A stretch of DNA of 64,000 bases from Leishmania martiniquensis. Its lineage: Eukaryota; Euglenozoa; Kinetoplastea; Trypanosomatida; Trypanosomatidae. The notes beneath the pieces are model-generated. The model was not told where the DNA came from and ran no database searches. It was given only the letters and a program-made list of their open reading frames with translations. Position numbers and translations under genes: made by a program. Shown in pieces: positions 17,968 through 28,300 of the stretch; positions within the stretch are counted from its first letter, which is position 1, and every line of letters begins with the position of its first letter. Location of the stretch: assembly GCF_017916325.1 (NCBI RefSeq), contig NC_090147.1, forward strand, positions 384,001-448,000, read 5' to 3'.

Positions 17968-20199
17968 ATGGGCATCTTAGCACTCTTGGCATTTTTCTAC
18001 GGTGTCATCGGCGGCGCGATGGGCAGCATCGTTTTCTTCCTCGTGACGTTTCGAAAAGGCGAAGCGTTTCTCTGTGACACTGTGCGCAGAAAGGCACGCA
18101 AGCACGCCGAGTTCGATGCTGTCGCCAAGGAGGCGGCGGCGGTGGCGCCCGCCAGGGTGGAGACGCTGTGCAAGCTGGTTCGCTTCGACGGCGGCATCGT
18201 TGGCGAGGCGATTCAGTGCCGCATGGTGTTCTATGGGAGTAGCATTGACATCTACCAGGTGGATAAGCTCCGCACGCTGCCCGATCACCGCCAGGAGGTG
18301 GTCTCGGAGCATATGTTGGGCCGCATCAACCGCGCCTGCGTCACCGCCTCCTCGCAGCGCATTTCTAAATACCACCGCCACCGCAACCAGAACACGCGCT
18401 ATGCGGCCATCAAAGGCAAGTGCACTGTGCTGAGCCACAAGGATGACATGCCGCTCTTCATCGAGGATCCAAAAACGGTCCTGAAAGAGCGACTGCAGCA
18501 GGCCAAGGAGCGCCAGGCGTATGAGGCCATGATGGAGCGCCTGCTCCGCCGAGCCCGGCGTCAAAGTCGCGCCATGACGGACGAGGAGCTCGCCGCGGAG
18601 CTCAACCGTATGCAGCTCGAGGCGCGCATTGAGAGCCGTGATCGCTATAACAGATCGGCAAACATCTCAGACTACCAGCATGATTTGCTGGGCAATGGCG
18701 CCTCCTACCAGGCGGCGTTCACCTCACAACGCCGCAGCTTTGACGACGCGCCATGGCGCCGTCGGAATGACTTGTCGGCAGACGCCTTGGAGGAGGTGCC
18801 GCTGTCCCAATGGAAGTGTGTGGCGATCAAGTTCCCCACGCGGCGCGTGCAGGAGAGGTGGCTAAACCTTTTACAACCGACGCCGGAGTCGGGGCAGTGG
18901 CACGACTTCATCACTCGCTTACCGCAGGTGGACGTCTTCAACCTCCTCATCGCCCGCCTCTTCTTTGAGAACTCGCGCGCCAACGCCCTCCACGACCTGC
19001 TGGAGGAGAAACTGAAGAGGAAACTTGCGCGTGTGTCGAAGTCGCTGCCACCAAAGCTGCGCGGCAACATCTTTCTCGACGCACTCGACGTTGGCGGCGA
19101 GATTCCGCTCATCAGCAACGTGAGCGAGCCGGCGTCGTCGAAGTGCGGCGACACTGAGTTCGACTTCGACGTGCTCTACCGCGGCGGCCTCGCGCTGAAG
19201 ATTCGATTCTCCGTCCTGTACCGCGACATTAGAGTGCCGGACATCATCTTCAGCATCAAAGTGCTTGAGCTCGCGGGGCGCATGCGCTTCGTCGTTGGAC
19301 CGCCGCCGACGCGCAAGTTTTGGCTTGGTGGGCCGCAGCCGCCGCAGCTGCGGCTCGACTTCACGCAGGAGGTCGCCTCGCACGACGGAATTCTGAATGC
19401 GGTGCTGAGGCTGCTGCCGGACATGAGCAAAATCGCGTCCAATGTGGTCACGGTGATGCTGTTCGAGGACATGGTTTTGCCGAACATGGACGACTTCCCT
19501 TGGCCCGTGCTCGGGGACAACAGCGACGACGACGACTCGGGTACCGCGCGCAGTGACGCCGAACGCGTGGAAAAAAAGCCCCAGGGCAGCAGAGAGTCTC
19601 TCCAAGGGCGCGAGAGCGGCAGCCAGGACAGGGCGGGCAGAGAAGAGCGGAGGAGCAGCAGCACCGGAGCGGGTGCCGCTCTCGACAACAAGCGCGGCAA
19701 CGAGGACGGTGCGACTTCGCGGCAGGCTACGGCGGCAAAGTTGGCTTCCCATCTCGATGCAACGCCAGCGAGGAGGCGCAGCGCACGCAGCCCCTCCGTG
19801 GCATCGGAGACGTCCCCCCCATTTTTGCAGCCGCTGGTTTTGCATTCCAATTCCGCCCCTTGCGTGGAGGTTCCACAGCTGCGCCCTAGCAGCTGTGGCG
19901 CCTTGGACAAGGACCAAGACAGCGGTACGCCCTCGCCCCAATGCCAACCGCCCCGCTTCTCGCTTAGGCTCCATTCGGCATCGCCAAGCACTACGCCGCA
20001 TCACGCCTTGCCGCCTCGACCGCCGCGAGTCGCCTCCTTTGACTTCGCACACGGGAAGTCCGCTTGTGTCCCTACGTCGCGGGCGCTGGGATCGCTGGGC
20101 AGCTGCTCTTCGTCGGAACGCGGTGAGCGAGCTCTTTTTGACAGCCTTGGCGATTCGCGCCGCAGCGTGTCGGGCTCCTCAAGCGGTGGTGGTGGGTAA
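17968..20199 (+). CDS. TEX2/Nvj2-like membrane protein with SMP lipid-transfer domain (copy 2)
   Basis: A 743-residue paralogue of the preceding gene. Residues 3-29 form an N-terminal membrane anchor. A split PH-like domain follows: about 68-98, 145-168 and the closing strand/helix at 280-303 (WKCVAIKF...ERWLNLL). A charged Arg/Glu-rich helical insert lies at 170-230. The SMP domain covers 311-515: WHDFITRLP, GNIFLDALDVGGEIPLI, VGPPPTRKFWLGG, and FEDMVLPNMDDFPWP. An Asp-rich patch and a disordered Ser/Arg/Pro tail follow. The start at 17968 is chosen because it begins the hydrophobic anchor; the frame stays open upstream through CT-rich leader. The copies share the SMP core but have unrelated inserts and tails, so the duplication is old. 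Likely role: lipid transfer at an ER-anchored contact site. Confidence 0.92.
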   Translation: MGILALLAFFYGVIGGAMGSIVFFLVTFRKGEAFLCDTVRRKARKHAEFDAVAKEAAAVAPARVETLCKLVRFDGGIVGEAIQCRMVFYGSSIDIYQVDKLRTLPDHRQEVVSEHMLGRINRACVTASSQRISKYHRHRNQNTRYAAIKGKCTVLSHKDDMPLFIEDPKTVLKERLQQAKERQAYEAMMERLLRRARRQSRAMTDEELAAELNRMQLEARIESRDRYNRSANISDYQHDLLGNGASYQAAFTSQRRSFDDAPWRRRNDLSADALEEVPLSQWKCVAIKFPTRRVQERWLNLLQPTPESGQWHDFITRLPQVDVFNLLIARLFFENSRANALHDLLEEKLKRKLARVSKSLPPKLRGNIFLDALDVGGEIPLISNVSEPASSKCGDTEFDFDVLYRGGLALKIRFSVLYRDIRVPDIIFSIKVLELAGRMRFVVGPPPTRKFWLGGPQPPQLRLDFTQEVASHDGILNAVLRLLPDMSKIASNVVTVMLFEDMVLPNMDDFPWPVLGDNSDDDDSGTARSDAERVEKKPQGSRESLQGRESGSQDRAGREERRSSSTGAGAALDNKRGNEDGATSRQATAAKLASHLDATPARRRSARSPSVASETSPPFLQPLVLHSNSAPCVEVPQLRPSSCGALDKDQDSGTPSPQCQPPRFSLRLHSASPSTTPHHALPPRPPRVASFDFAHGKSACVPTSRALGSLGSCSSSERGERALFDSLGDSRRSVSGSSSGGGG

Positions 20200-20248
20200 T
20201 GCTAGCAGGTGGCAACCGCGACCGGGATGCACTGTCGTGAACTTCGCC

Positions 20249-20338
20249 ATGGCTTGCCCCGACTGTGGGCGTGAGTTTCCAAGAAAGAGAAGAAGGCGAC
20301 ACATGCGCAGGCACCGCTGCCGCTGTTGCCGAGGCTGA
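20249..20338 (+). other. Short zinc-finger-like frame, possible retroposon remnant
   Basis: ATG at 20249 opens 29 codons with the pattern C-P-D-C, twelve residues, H-x3-H, followed by basic Cys-rich residues, then stop. It lies 50 nt after the stop of the TEX2-like gene. ingi/L1Tc-type retroposons of trypanosomatids end in a C2H2-like finger, so a decayed DIRE remnant is possible. A chance frame is equally possible at this length. Confidence 0.35.
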
Positions 20339-21693
20339 CTCGGAGTTGTCACCAGCGATGCCTGATAGGCTCAATGCAGCCAACCGCGCCTAAATCCTTC
20401 AGGGCAGCGTGCCACGCCCCCCCCCACACACCTCTTGACGTGACGACTGTGGGGCGTCAGCCTGCACCTTTGCCGGCACGCGCACCGACCAAATACACGT
20501 GCGATGTGTTGGCACCACTTCCTCATCTCACACACTCGTCCAAACACTGCGAAACATGCGGATGGCGTTGGCGCGAGGCGCGACAGGGCATTGCAATGGA
20601 TTTCATCTACGCAGGGGGAACAACTGCTGCTCTGAGGAGAGGAGCACGCCTCCCCTCCCTTGCACATGCCCGCGGATGCGCGCGCGTGTGTGGTTGAGTG
20701 TGCGAGGCGCCGTTGCTCGCGTGTGCGGCACAAACGACGTTTCCGCCCTGCTTCGTTCGGCCGAACTCGGGAAAAGGAGGGGAGAGAGAGGAGGGGGGCC
20801 GCCCGTCAAGAGGGAGAAGAGGCGCACCTCTTCTTTCTGGTGCCTCTCTCCCTCTTGACGCGCGAGGTCAGGAGGAAAGCGCCGATCCGTGGCGCTATGG
20901 GGGCGCGCTGCGCACGCGCGAGGTGGTGCTTGTGGTGACTTGCACACGGGCTCGCGCATGCCTCGCGTCGCCGCCCCCCTTTGTGCTTGTCGTGTTCACT
21001 CACGCTCCGTTCTCAACCGATAGCACCGCGGCTGCCCACTTGTCGCTTCGCCTCATTCCCCTCTGCGAGCACTCGCGGTTTCTTCGCCGTTGCTCCTACT
21101 CCTCCCCCTCCCCCGCTCAGCGGACCACTGCCGTCGCGGTGGGTGAATGCGCACTAGCGAGCTGCCGCGATTTCAATTCAGCGCGGGGGTGTCTTCTTGG
21201 GAATGGAGAATCGGGGAGGGGAGGCGGTAAGCTTCGTGGCCAAGGATGGGCATGGACGCCCATCCCCGCGGCGTGGTTGCTCTCGTCCGCCCATGCGTCT
21301 CTCCCTCTCTCCTGGCGACGTGCCAATTTTTCTGCTTGTGTGATTGTATTGCAATGAAAGCGAAGAGCACTGATGGAGGAGTGCAGCCAAGGGCGATGCG
21401 GAGGCGCCGTGCACGCGACACGGGCGTCTCGGCACGCGTGTAAGAGGCTCTCCCCGACGCCCTCACCTCCTTCCGCTCTGCGACCGCCCGCAGTGCATCA
21501 TGGGCACGCGGGATGCACGCGCGGGGGAATCGTGGTGGGGGTAGCGAGACAGGGGAATGGTCACATAAGCGCGGGCGACTTCTCTGTTGGGTGTTGGCAC
21601 ACCCTTCGCGCTGATTGCCGCTGAGGAGGAGTGCCCACGACCACCACCATTGGCATGAGACCAGCAGCGTCAAGGGTGCACCATGAAGAACGC

Positions 21694-21746
21694 CTCACTG
21701 CCCTTCTTCCACGGTCATCTCCCTCCGTCCCCTTTCCTTCCCACAG
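21694..21746 (+). promoter_or_regulatory. Spliced-leader acceptor candidate for the cold-shock-domain gene
   Basis: Pyrimidine tract ending in TTCCCACAG with AG at 21745-21746, 112 nt before the ATG at 21858. A second tract (21771-21819) leads to AG at 21822-21823, 35 nt before the ATG. Confidence 0.6.
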
Positions 21747-21857
21747 TTTCGTCGTCCCTGTCCCTCTCCTCCCTCCGCTCTCTCCCCCCTCCCGCTCCCC
21801 CTGCTGTCTCTCTCCCCATCAAGTGAGGACTGCAGCTCGACGAGACAGGGGGCGACG

Positions 21858-24401
21858 ATGCCGCCGAAATTGACTTCCAAAAACATCTTCGACGTCGTCT
21901 TTGATGAGCTCCCCGCTGACGCCTTCATCGACACCGGTCCGGACTCCCTCAGAGAGGAGCTCATGCTCGAGGCGGCGGGCATACGCGATGGCAGTGGAAG
22001 GGGAACCGGAGGCCATCGCAGTGCCCAGCGAAACGGCACCTACACCACCAGCAGTGGCAGCGGCAGTGGCGGAGGCGGGCCCGCAAACTATCGTCGGTGC
22101 CTTCTCCCTTCCGCGTTTATCGCCGAGACGGCGGTCGCCGTGCGGTCGAAGGGCTGTTTGGCATCCGCTGCACCAGAGGACCCCACAACGGCTGCGGCGG
22201 CAGAGCATGGGGAATGCGATCACAGCGCCGACGTCCTCGACGGCGAGGATCTTGATGGCACGGCCTCACCGATGCTCCCTGGAGCGCCTCCGCCAGCCTA
22301 CGCGACGGTACACGGAGACGTAGCGGTGGCTTCATCTGGCAGCGCCTTCCGCCGAGCAGACGAGGAGGTGTACGGGCTCAGTGCTAATTGTTTTGCGGCG
22401 AGGTGCCAGGGCCGCCACAGCGCTCAAAGGCGGCGCGACAGCGGCTCGGATGTCACGGCGGCGGAACAAGGCTTGGACCTGCAGATGGACACCGAGGATG
22501 AAGCGGTGAAGGAGGCCATCAAGTACGCTGGCGGTGTACCAGACATACAGCCGGCTGCGGAGGTGAGCACTGAACGGCAGCAGTTATCCTGTCAGCAGCC
22601 TATCGGCGGCTCGGATTCACTGAACCTGCGTGGTACTCGTCTCGCAGCGAGCAGTGCGGGCGCCGAAATCGGCCCTGGCGTGAGTGTCGTCGGTGATGGC
22701 GCTGAGGTGTCGCTCAGCTGTGACGCTGCTCCGGGAGGGACCGCAGCTAGGGCAGTGACAGCCACAACCACGGAGCTGGTGGTTGGCAGGGCGCCATCAG
22801 CCGCCGTCTGCGGAGCACCACCTGCCGAGTCTCCGGCAGGTGGTGCAGTGCACACCGGCGCCCATGGCAGCCAAAAGGTATGGACGGCAGTGGGCCCACT
22901 TCCGCAGCAACCCTTCCGCGTTGCTGGTGCTCCACAGGGGGGTGGCGGCGTTACAGCGGCGGAGCAGCTTGCCCTCATGCCTCCCAGTCTTGATCGCGTG
23001 TACACCGGCGCCTGCGTCATGTATCGCCACCCGAAGAACTTTGGCTTCATCTCGCCAGACGTCGGCGGGCCGGATGTGTTCTTCATCAACGACAGTATTG
23101 CCCTCTCTTTTACGAGGCTGGCGCTTCGGGCCTTTTACCGGCGCAGTGGCGTGGCGGCGCCGCCGTCTGTCGCCGCTGCGTACCGCGCGGGCGCGGCCAA
23201 GGAGAGCGCAGTGGGGGTTGGCGAAGACGGGGCATCTATCAACGGCGTCACGACTGCTCTATCGAAGGCTGCAACAGCTGCGGAGGCAAGCGGCACAGTG
23301 CCAGCTCCCCTGTCATCGCCGCCCCCTGCCTTCCCCGGAATGGAAGCAGGTGTGAAAGCTGCAGGAGATAGACAGGCAGGGGTGCCCACCGCCGTGTTGG
23401 GAGCTGAAGGCGTCCTAGGGGCCACTCCAATCTTGTCGACTCGGGTGGAGGACGTCGGCGACCGCATCTCCATACCGCCAACGACAGCAGAAGAGCTGGC
23501 GTGGGCGGAGACGGCCGCGTCGCTGCTTACACGCTCTACCGCGCAGCTTCTTCAGTACCAAGTCGATCAAGGCATCGGCGGCGGCTTGCGAGTTGGGGAT
23601 CGCGTAAGCTTCGTCGTCACCCGCAACAAAGCTGCGCGTGGTGGGAACGGCCGCCTGCTGCGCGCCGAGTTCATTCGCGGTGTGCCGGAAGCCCAGCTGG
23701 CGATGCCGCTGGAGCAGAGCTGGTTCCATCCTTTGTTCCCAGGTGCCATTGGGCAGAAGGCAAGCACAGCCCATGGCGCCTCCTCCCTGCCACCACTCCT
23801 TCCTCCCTTGTCGGCCTCTGCGGAGCGCGGCGGCAGCGGCGATGGTGCCGGCGCTTCCGCAACCGCGCCATCTCTCGTCCCCAACGCCTCTAACTCCTCC
23901 ACGCTCACTCGCTACACCGGTTGTGTGCGCACCTACGACGCGGAGGAGCAGCGTGGCTACATTCGCTGCGACGAATCGGATGGTAGAGGCTGCGGCAACA
24001 CGCCGGATGTCATCTTCTACGCGCACTCTGTGCTTTGGGACTTGACGCGCTGCCCACCTCTGAAGCGACAGGTGAAGGAGAGCATGCGGCTCGCTTACAG
24101 TGTGTGCGGGACGGAGCGCAGCGGTAAGTACATTGCCACCCTCATCACCAACCCCAATGGCGAGCCTTTCTGTGAGGAGAACATGACATTCGCAGAGAAC
24201 GTGCGGTCATTTTTCATGGCTGAGGCGGGTGGTGCCGCTCGGCGTCGTGGACGTGGCGAGGACGGTGGCCGCGTCGTGGTGGGCACGGCTAATGGCCCCG
24301 GCGCAGGTGCCGAGGGCGTCGGCGGTGACCGTAAGCGTACCAAGGCAGCGGAGGACGAGCTGCTGCTTCTGTACACCGAGGACGACTACCCGTTTGTGTA
24401 G
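21858..24401 (+). CDS. Protein with two cold-shock-like (OB-fold) nucleic-acid-binding domains
   Basis: An 847-residue protein. Residues 382-413 carry the first half of a cold-shock domain: YTG.CV.YR..KNFGFISPD (RNP1-like) and DVFFINDS (RNP2-like). The fold seems interrupted by about 150 residues of Ala/Gly/Ser-rich sequence. It resumes near 570-605, where LRVGDRVSFVV resembles the usual closing G..V.F strand. A second domain starts at 686 (YTGCVRTYDAEEQRGYIRCD...DVIFYAHS) and runs to about 775. The N-terminal 380 residues are mostly disordered; the C-terminus is Arg/Gly-rich then acidic. Cold-shock domains bind single-stranded RNA or DNA; the small trypanosomatid protein RBP16 is a known example. 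A role in mRNA binding is likely but not shown. Aromatic residues of the first RNP motifs are kept. No targeting signal is obvious. Confidence 0.88.
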   Translation: MPPKLTSKNIFDVVFDELPADAFIDTGPDSLREELMLEAAGIRDGSGRGTGGHRSAQRNGTYTTSSGSGSGGGGPANYRRCLLPSAFIAETAVAVRSKGCLASAAPEDPTTAAAAEHGECDHSADVLDGEDLDGTASPMLPGAPPPAYATVHGDVAVASSGSAFRRADEEVYGLSANCFAARCQGRHSAQRRRDSGSDVTAAEQGLDLQMDTEDEAVKEAIKYAGGVPDIQPAAEVSTERQQLSCQQPIGGSDSLNLRGTRLAASSAGAEIGPGVSVVGDGAEVSLSCDAAPGGTAARAVTATTTELVVGRAPSAAVCGAPPAESPAGGAVHTGAHGSQKVWTAVGPLPQQPFRVAGAPQGGGGVTAAEQLALMPPSLDRVYTGACVMYRHPKNFGFISPDVGGPDVFFINDSIALSFTRLALRAFYRRSGVAAPPSVAAAYRAGAAKESAVGVGEDGASINGVTTALSKAATAAEASGTVPAPLSSPPPAFPGMEAGVKAAGDRQAGVPTAVLGAEGVLGATPILSTRVEDVGDRISIPPTTAEELAWAETAASLLTRSTAQLLQYQVDQGIGGGLRVGDRVSFVVTRNKAARGGNGRLLRAEFIRGVPEAQLAMPLEQSWFHPLFPGAIGQKASTAHGASSLPPLLPPLSASAERGGSGDGAGASATAPSLVPNASNSSTLTRYTGCVRTYDAEEQRGYIRCDESDGRGCGNTPDVIFYAHSVLWDLTRCPPLKRQVKESMRLAYSVCGTERSGKYIATLITNPNGEPFCEENMTFAENVRSFFMAEAGGAARRRGRGEDGGRVVVGTANGPGAGAEGVGGDRKRTKAAEDELLLLYTEDDYPFV

Positions 24402-25317
24402 CCGAGCGTGCTTGTGAGCAGGTAGTGAGAGAGGAGAAGCGAGGTGGAGGGGAAGAGGGGCGCGCTTCGGCGGTGCTCCATGCGGAAGCTTCCGCCTCGT
24501 CTTGAGCGTGCTTCGAGCCTTTTCAGCGGCGGCGGCACATGCGGGAGAGATGGCGCTCCTTACGTGTACGAGGTGTGCGTGCCGGCGCACACGTACGGGG
24601 AGGCGCTGTCGCGGAAGACAAAGATGGTTGCTTCGGGTGAATATCTTCTTGGCTTTTTCTTGTGGGTGCCGAGAGTAGAGGTCCACACAGGCGCGGCAGG
24701 CTCACCGTTCAACAACAAACGTGGTCGCCAGCGCAGCATTGCCATCAGTCGTGTCGGACGCCAGGCAGCGCGTCATTTCACGGCCGATTCCGCGACGTGT
24801 TCGCCGCCTTTCTATGCTTCTTTGTATACATGTTTTAGATGTCCGTTGCACCCCCACTCCACTTTATGTCGCTCTATCGGCTTTCGATGTGGTGTCCCCT
24901 CCCCCTTTGTGGTTGGCGCGTTGTGCACCCGCGTTCTCTCGACACGCCTACCGCCTTCGCGCGTGCACACGCGTTCTTTCCCTCTCTGCGGTATGCGCAT
25001 GGGTTTTGGCAGCTCTGCACAGTGACATCTCGTATGACTATTCGCCCCATACACCTCACACGCGCACAGAAGTACCGCAGCGAACGCCTGCGGCTCAACA
25101 CGCACGGCGGCCGAGCCCTTCGCAAGCGACAGAGGACCGCGACCTCGCCCTCTCGTCGAGTAGAGCCTTTAACCTCTCTCGATATGGGAAGGCAGGAGGC
25201 GGGAACGGGTACGTATGCCCTCTGGTGCAGTTTTTAAAGTATTCGTTGTCCTGCATTCCTGCCGTCCCCCGTCTCTCTTGAGAGGCCATCGACAGAGCTT
25301 GCGTGTGTGCGCAAGAC
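24402..25317. other. Spacer between the CSD gene and the ABC gene
   Basis: 0.9 kb without a supported gene; mixed sequence with a purine-rich start and pyrimidine-biased stretch from about 24840, ending in the acceptor tract at 25254-25282. Confidence 0.7.
25254..25282 (+). promoter_or_regulatory. Candidate spliced-leader acceptor for the ABC gene
   Basis: C/T tract followed by AG at 25281-25282, 35 nt before the ATG at 25318. Sequence inference only. Confidence 0.5.
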
Positions 25318-28300
25318 ATGCGCGTGGACAGGCTTAGCAGCACCGACCCCACTGGCGGACGGTCTTCATGCTCTTCTTCACCACTGGCCATCTCCACTGA
25401 CGCGCAGCCGGCACCGCTTTCGAGCGCCTTTTTAGGTTACTCGACGCACATTCACACTTCGCTTCTTAGCGCTGTGCGCCGCGCGCATGCAGCCATCTTG
25501 AAGTGCTCTGGACGGCGTGGTGATGGCGATGGCGAGTGCACTCGCAGCTGGAGTAGGAAGGTCGACTTGCTGCTGTTACCTTGTGCGGCCTCGCAGTGGC
25601 TCCACACGTGGTACGAGGCTCTGGTGACCACGCGAGTGTGCGCCACTATTCTTCCGCAGGAGAGTGACGGTCCCCTCGTCATCCACCTCGCACTGTTACT
25701 CGCTAGCCTGGAAGTGGCACAGGCCACATCCTTCTACCTTCGTTATCGGCGCGCCATTCAGGCCAGCGCCGAGGCAAAGGCGGAGGCGGCCCAGCAATGT
25801 GACGGGGGTGCAGCAGATACTGAGGAGTCGAGCGATTCGTCCATCTCGCTGCGCCCTGCAATCACGCAGGCGCCGTCACCGCCGGAGATGAAGTCGGTGC
25901 CGGCTGGACAGTCACGCCTGCCGCGAGGCTCGTCGCGGGCGATGCACCGATTGTGCAGCTACTGGGCCCTCATCGAAAAGGCAGTGCGGACTGCGCCGCG
26001 CAAGGGCGCTGGTGCCCCAACAGACGTCGCTGATCTGGGCTGGATCTCCGGCCACGGGTCGGCTATGGATAACAGTGGTGATTGCGCGCCGCACCGATTC
26101 GCGGGTGGTGGAGCTGTGCGCGGTGCGGCGCGCGTGCTCGTGCTCTCAGACGAGGCCGCGTTCCCTGTCCTGGCGGAGGAGCGGGGGCACTCGAGCAATA
26201 CGCTGAGTGGGGTGTTGTCGGCTGCGTCCACTGCCGGTGACGCGCCGCTGGTTGCAGGGTGTTCGGCTGAGGCGATGTTGCCCACCGCGACTGAGAAGCC
26301 GGCGGTGGTGGGTGAGCCGTGGACGGCGTTGCACCTTTTGTGGACCGACATGGTGCGCTACTCGGTGACATCTTGTGAGCTGCGGCAGCGTCTGCTCGAC
26401 TGCCCTATCGCTGAAATTGCGAAGGTGTTCGAGAAGCGTGACGCTGCGGAGAGCTGCTTGGGCGGCTCCAGTACTGCCGGCGGCACACCGGTGCCGCGGA
26501 GCAAATTGAGGGGTGAGAGCAGCTGCGACGCCTCGGGCGAGGCGTTAACGAATTCGGTTCAGCCCACCGCCGGCCTCCTGTCTCGCTCGTCTGCTGCTGA
26601 CTCCTCGGCTCCCTGCGTCACAAGTCCCACCACGCAGGGCATCTCACTCCGCCGCTACGCAGATCCGCATGTCGCCGTGCCGTGTCTGGCACTGGTGTGG
26701 TACCTGTCGCTTGTGCGCGAGGTGTATGAGGCGGTTGTTGTGTACAAGGACGTCCAGCGCTGCGCAGATGCCCTCAGAGAGCTCGAGGCGTACGGCACGG
26801 CCGTCTATCAGCACGGCATTGAGGTCAGCCTCGCTTTTTTCGAGGAGGTACTCCACAGCGCCGCGCACAGTGGGGCCGAGGGCGCGCGCCGCCGCCGCCG
26901 CCGTAGCAGCAGCAGCAACAGTGTAGCTCTCGCCGCCGGGGCGGAGGCCTTTGGGCATCTCCAGTGCCATGAGCGTCCCATGTGTCCCCTCGAGGCTGCC
27001 AGCGCCCCCGACGGCGATGCAGAGAATGCGGTCGTGTGCTCGGCCGCGCCCATGCGGGGAAGCGCGCATCTCGGCGCCCGCCGTGAGCCGCAGGAGAGCA
27101 CACCGCTTTGCTGCAGAGCCGGCGACGGCCAACTCGCCCTCCCCTCATCGCCGCGCAGCTTCCAGGAAGGCTTGCCAGTCACCACAGCGCACGGCCGTGC
27201 CCGTGGCGTCTCGCTGCGGGTGTGCTGGGAGGAGTTGACGGCTGCGCTAACTGCGCTGCTGCGGCGGCGGCGGCGGATGGAGCTGTCCCATGTGCGTAGT
27301 CTCTTCTCTTACCTGTACGCCGGCAGCGTGGCAAAGGCTCTCTCGTTTACGGTGCTGTCCGCGTTGACGTGCCTTTCCTCTCGCGTGGCAGCGGTGGGGA
27401 CGATGGCGCGCGAGGCCATCAGCACCAATATGGACAACTGCTGCCGCGCGCACATAGGGGTTTCGCTTTCAGGGAGCGGCGATGGCAGCGGAAGCGGGCC
27501 GTGCAGCGGCGAAGGCGTGACTGAACGCCAGCGCATCCTCGCTCTATGCCTCCTCGAGTGCATGCGTCTTGCTGTGAACGCGGTGCTCACACGCACTACG
27601 CACGCGTACATCACCATGGCAGCCTCGCAGCGGCGCAACACCATGAAGGCGGAGCTGTACGAGGCCTTGGCACGGCTGCCTCTGTCGTTCTTTGACCTTC
27701 ACTCCTTCGATGAGGTGGAGCAGATTGTCTATTACGTGAACGATATCGAGGGCGTGGAGGTGCACGTGCATCATTACCTCTGCGGCCTCGTCACGTCGCT
27801 CTTAGCGATGAATCACGCGATGCGTCAGCTGCCGTGCCGAGCACGCCTGCTAGTGGGCGCCACAGTCGCGGTCTCGCTCGCCGTAAAATCTGTAGGGCGA
27901 CACATGAAGCAACGGGTCCAGGCTGCTCAGCGCTCGGGGGGAAGGCTTCCGCCGTGGCTCCGTGGCTGCAACCTAAACGGCGCCGCCTCTGCGACAGCGG
28001 AGCTCGACGCCCAGGTCGAGGAGAACTTGGAGAGCAATGCGCGACAGGGCGGGGTTATGCTGCGTGGGCTAGACATTATAGCTGTGCTGCCGCAGCTGCG
28101 TCCGTTCTCAGCGGAGCTGCGCATCATGCGGTCGTGGACGGATTATACCCGGGCGTGCGGCGCCGCAACCGGGGCGACAGAGGCGGCAACGCTTCTGCAA
28201 GGGCTGTACGCATTTCCGCTCCACGCCTACGGCAAGCTGCTGCCGGCGCTCGGCGGGGCACTCTTGTCGTTCGCGGACTGGGTGCTGCCAACGCTTGTTG

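Larger units (their letters stand above)
20200..21857. other. Spacer downstream of the second TEX2-like gene
   Basis: 1.66 kb. Near its start (20249-20338) is a 29-codon frame with a zinc-finger-like pattern. The rest is mixed sequence with purine-rich (20775-20815) and pyrimidine-rich (21700-21823) stretches. No full gene supported. Confidence 0.65.

Noticed and set aside
18919..20052. Minus-strand frame of 377 codons opposite TEX2-like copy 2
   Set aside because: Arg/His-rich antisense translation of the SMP domain and tail; no independent support.
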